This document shows positions 5,400 to 6,242 of a DNA stretch of 6,242 bases, in pieces. The position numbers and the translations under genes were made by a program. The DNA comes from Candidatus Solincola jinzensis (GTDB lineage: Bacteria; Actinomycetota; Geothermincolia; Geothermincolales; RBG-13-55-18). The notes beneath the pieces were generated by a model. That model had not been told where the DNA came from. It saw only the letters and a program-made list of their open reading frames with translations, and did not search any database. Location of the stretch: positions 460 through 6,701 of the forward strand of contig MU158546.1 of NCBI GenBank assembly GCA_015711875.1, written 5' to 3'. Within the stretch, counting starts at the first letter, position 1, and each line of letters opens with the position of its first letter.

Positions 5400-5402
5400 G
5401 TT
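5385..5402 (+). repeat. Copy 2 of the promoter-associated box shared with the FmdB-family gene
   Basis: GGCTTTGGATATAATGTT matches 2174-2190 with one substitution and one extra base. In this copy the box includes the -10 hexamer TATAAT. Confidence 0.45.
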
Positions 5403-5441
5403 CAGGCAAACAGCCCGTCCCGATAGTATATGGTAAATACT

Positions 5442-5448
5442 GGGAGGT
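5442..5448 (+). promoter_or_regulatory. Ribosome binding site supporting a TTG start
   Basis: GGGAGGT lies four bases before TTG at 5453, which begins the DUF1015 N-terminus. An ATG at 5430 is in a different frame and has no such site. Confidence 0.7.
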
Positions 5449-5452
5449 TTCC

Positions 5453-6242
5453 TTGCCGCAAACCAGCATCAGGTCGCTGCGGGGCACTCTTTACGATCGC
5501 GAGGTGGTGGGTGACCTGGCGAAGGTGGTGGCCCCCCCTTATGACGTCATAGACGAGGATTCCAAGCAGGCGCTGCTGGAGCGCTCTCCCTTCAACGTCG
5601 TGAGGCTCATTCTTCCCCAGCCGGGAGGGCCTCCGGACTTCTGGAGGGAGTCCGCCGACCTGTTCTCGCGCTGGAAGGAGGAAGGGGTCTTGACCACGGA
5701 TGACGGCCGCGGCATCTATGTCTATCGCCAGACCTTCCCGCACCCATCCCTTGGCTCGCTTTACCGCACGGGGTTGCTGGCGGCTGTGAAATGCGTCGGT
5801 TTCGAGGGTGGCGATATCCTTCCCCATGAGAGGACTTTCCCCCGGACCCGGTCGGAGCGCCTTAACCTCCTGCGCGCCTGCAGGGCCAATTTCAGCCAGG
5901 TTTTCATGGTGTTTCGCGACCGCGAGGGGGCGATCCTTGAGCTCCTCGAGAAGGCCGTCGCCGCCACGCCCACCCTGGCTTTCGTCGATTACGAAGGGGT
6001 CGGGCACGAGTTATGGAGGGTCGATGACCACGCGGGAGGGTTGGAGATATCCCGACGCATGGAGGGAAGGAGACTGCTCATAGCGGACGGGCACCATCGA
6101 TACGAGACCGCCCTCGCCTATAGCCGCGAGGATGCCGCCGCCAGTGAAGCCGGCTGCCCCCGTGCCTTCGTGTCCGCGGTGCTTTTTCGCTCCGAGGATC
6201 CCGGACTCGTCATCCTGCCTGTACACCGGGTCATGCGGCGCT
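5453..6242 (+). CDS. DUF1015 family protein, 3' end outside the window
   Basis: Reading from TTG 5453 gives 263 residues with no stop before the window ends; the family is usually around 400 residues or more, so a third or more is missing. Conserved family blocks appear in order: SIRSLRGTLYD at 5-15, GDLAKVVAPPYDVI at 20-33, FNVVRLIL at 47-54, DILPHERTFP at 121-130, LLIADGHHRYETALAY at 208-223 and ILPVHRV at 254-260. The His/Arg-rich ADGHHRYETA block is the family signature and may be a catalytic or ligand site. No enzymatic function is settled to my knowledge; from memory, relatives in some bacteria sit near serine-synthesis genes, but nothing here tests that. No membrane segment or signal peptide is seen, so a cytoplasmic place is likely. 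The gene has its own TATAAT promoter and a good Shine-Dalgarno site, and diverges from the MerR-type gene. Confidence 0.9.
   Translation, partial: MPQTSIRSLRGTLYDREVVGDLAKVVAPPYDVIDEDSKQALLERSPFNVVRLILPQPGGPPDFWRESADLFSRWKEEGVLTTDDGRGIYVYRQTFPHPSLGSLYRTGLLAAVKCVGFEGGDILPHERTFPRTRSERLNLLRACRANFSQVFMVFRDREGAILELLEKAVAATPTLAFVDYEGVGHELWRVDDHAGGLEISRRMEGRRLLIADGHHRYETALAYSREDAAASEAGCPRAFVSAVLFRSEDPGLVILPVHRVMRR

Larger units (their letters stand above)
4976..5452. other. 477-bp divergent regulatory region
   Basis: This region separates the MerR-type gene (-) from the DUF1015 gene (+). It holds a candidate promoter for each, a 14-bp perfect palindrome, and an AT-rich island (about 5045-5062) that stands out in GC-rich surroundings. 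I see no small gene or tRNA in it. A second, shorter palindrome (CCTGGCCAGG, 5354-5363) lies 31 bp upstream of the DUF1015 -10. Confidence 0.55.

Noticed and set aside
5402..6007. Minus-strand open frame of 201 codons opposite the DUF1015 gene
   Set aside because: The plus strand carries recognisable DUF1015 blocks in order with a promoter and Shine-Dalgarno site, so the antisense frame is a shadow.

Overview
The window is GC-rich bacterial chromosome with six protein genes, two of them cut by the window edges. I see no rRNA, tRNA, CRISPR array, transposase or phage gene. Three of the starts are supported by GGAGG-type Shine-Dalgarno sites, and two genes start with TTG. Together with a cobalamin-type radical SAM enzyme, a crotonase, an FmdB-type zinc ribbon and a DUF1015 protein, this suggests a GC-rich, probably anaerobic bacterium, perhaps a deep-branching Actinomycetota or a similar lineage. 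That placement is a weak inference from style and gene content, not from a marker gene.

Layout, left to right. Bases 1-831 (+) are the 3' part of a tetratricopeptide-repeat (TPR) protein. Bases 832-1231 are a gene-free convergent gap with several GC-rich hairpins. Bases 1232-2020 (-) encode a complete enoyl-CoA hydratase/isomerase (crotonase) family enzyme. A divergent spacer with a dyad, a hairpin and a strong extended -10 promoter leads to 2220-2483 (+), a small FmdB-family zinc-ribbon protein. A convergent gap with an 8-bp-stem hairpin follows. Bases 2678-4393 (-) encode a 571-residue protein with an N-terminal B12-binding-type domain and a radical SAM core. Just upstream on the same strand, 4523-4975 (-) encodes a short, cysteine-rich MerR-type regulator. 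A 477-bp divergent region carries candidate promoters for both sides and a 14-bp perfect palindrome. From 5453 (+) a DUF1015 protein starts with TTG and runs off the right edge with no stop codon in view.

How they work together. Most genes look like separate transcription units, with convergent or divergent neighbours. The one pair that may form a functional unit is the MerR-type regulator followed by the B12-type radical SAM gene. They lie on the same strand about 130 bp apart, and a plausible sigma-70-like promoter sits in the gap. The radical SAM substrate is unknown, and this pair is the best candidate here for something undescribed. A second lead is a near-identical 17-18 bp box at the promoters of the zinc-ribbon gene and the DUF1015 gene, which may mean shared promoter recognition. 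I found no clear sign of a defence system or mobile island.
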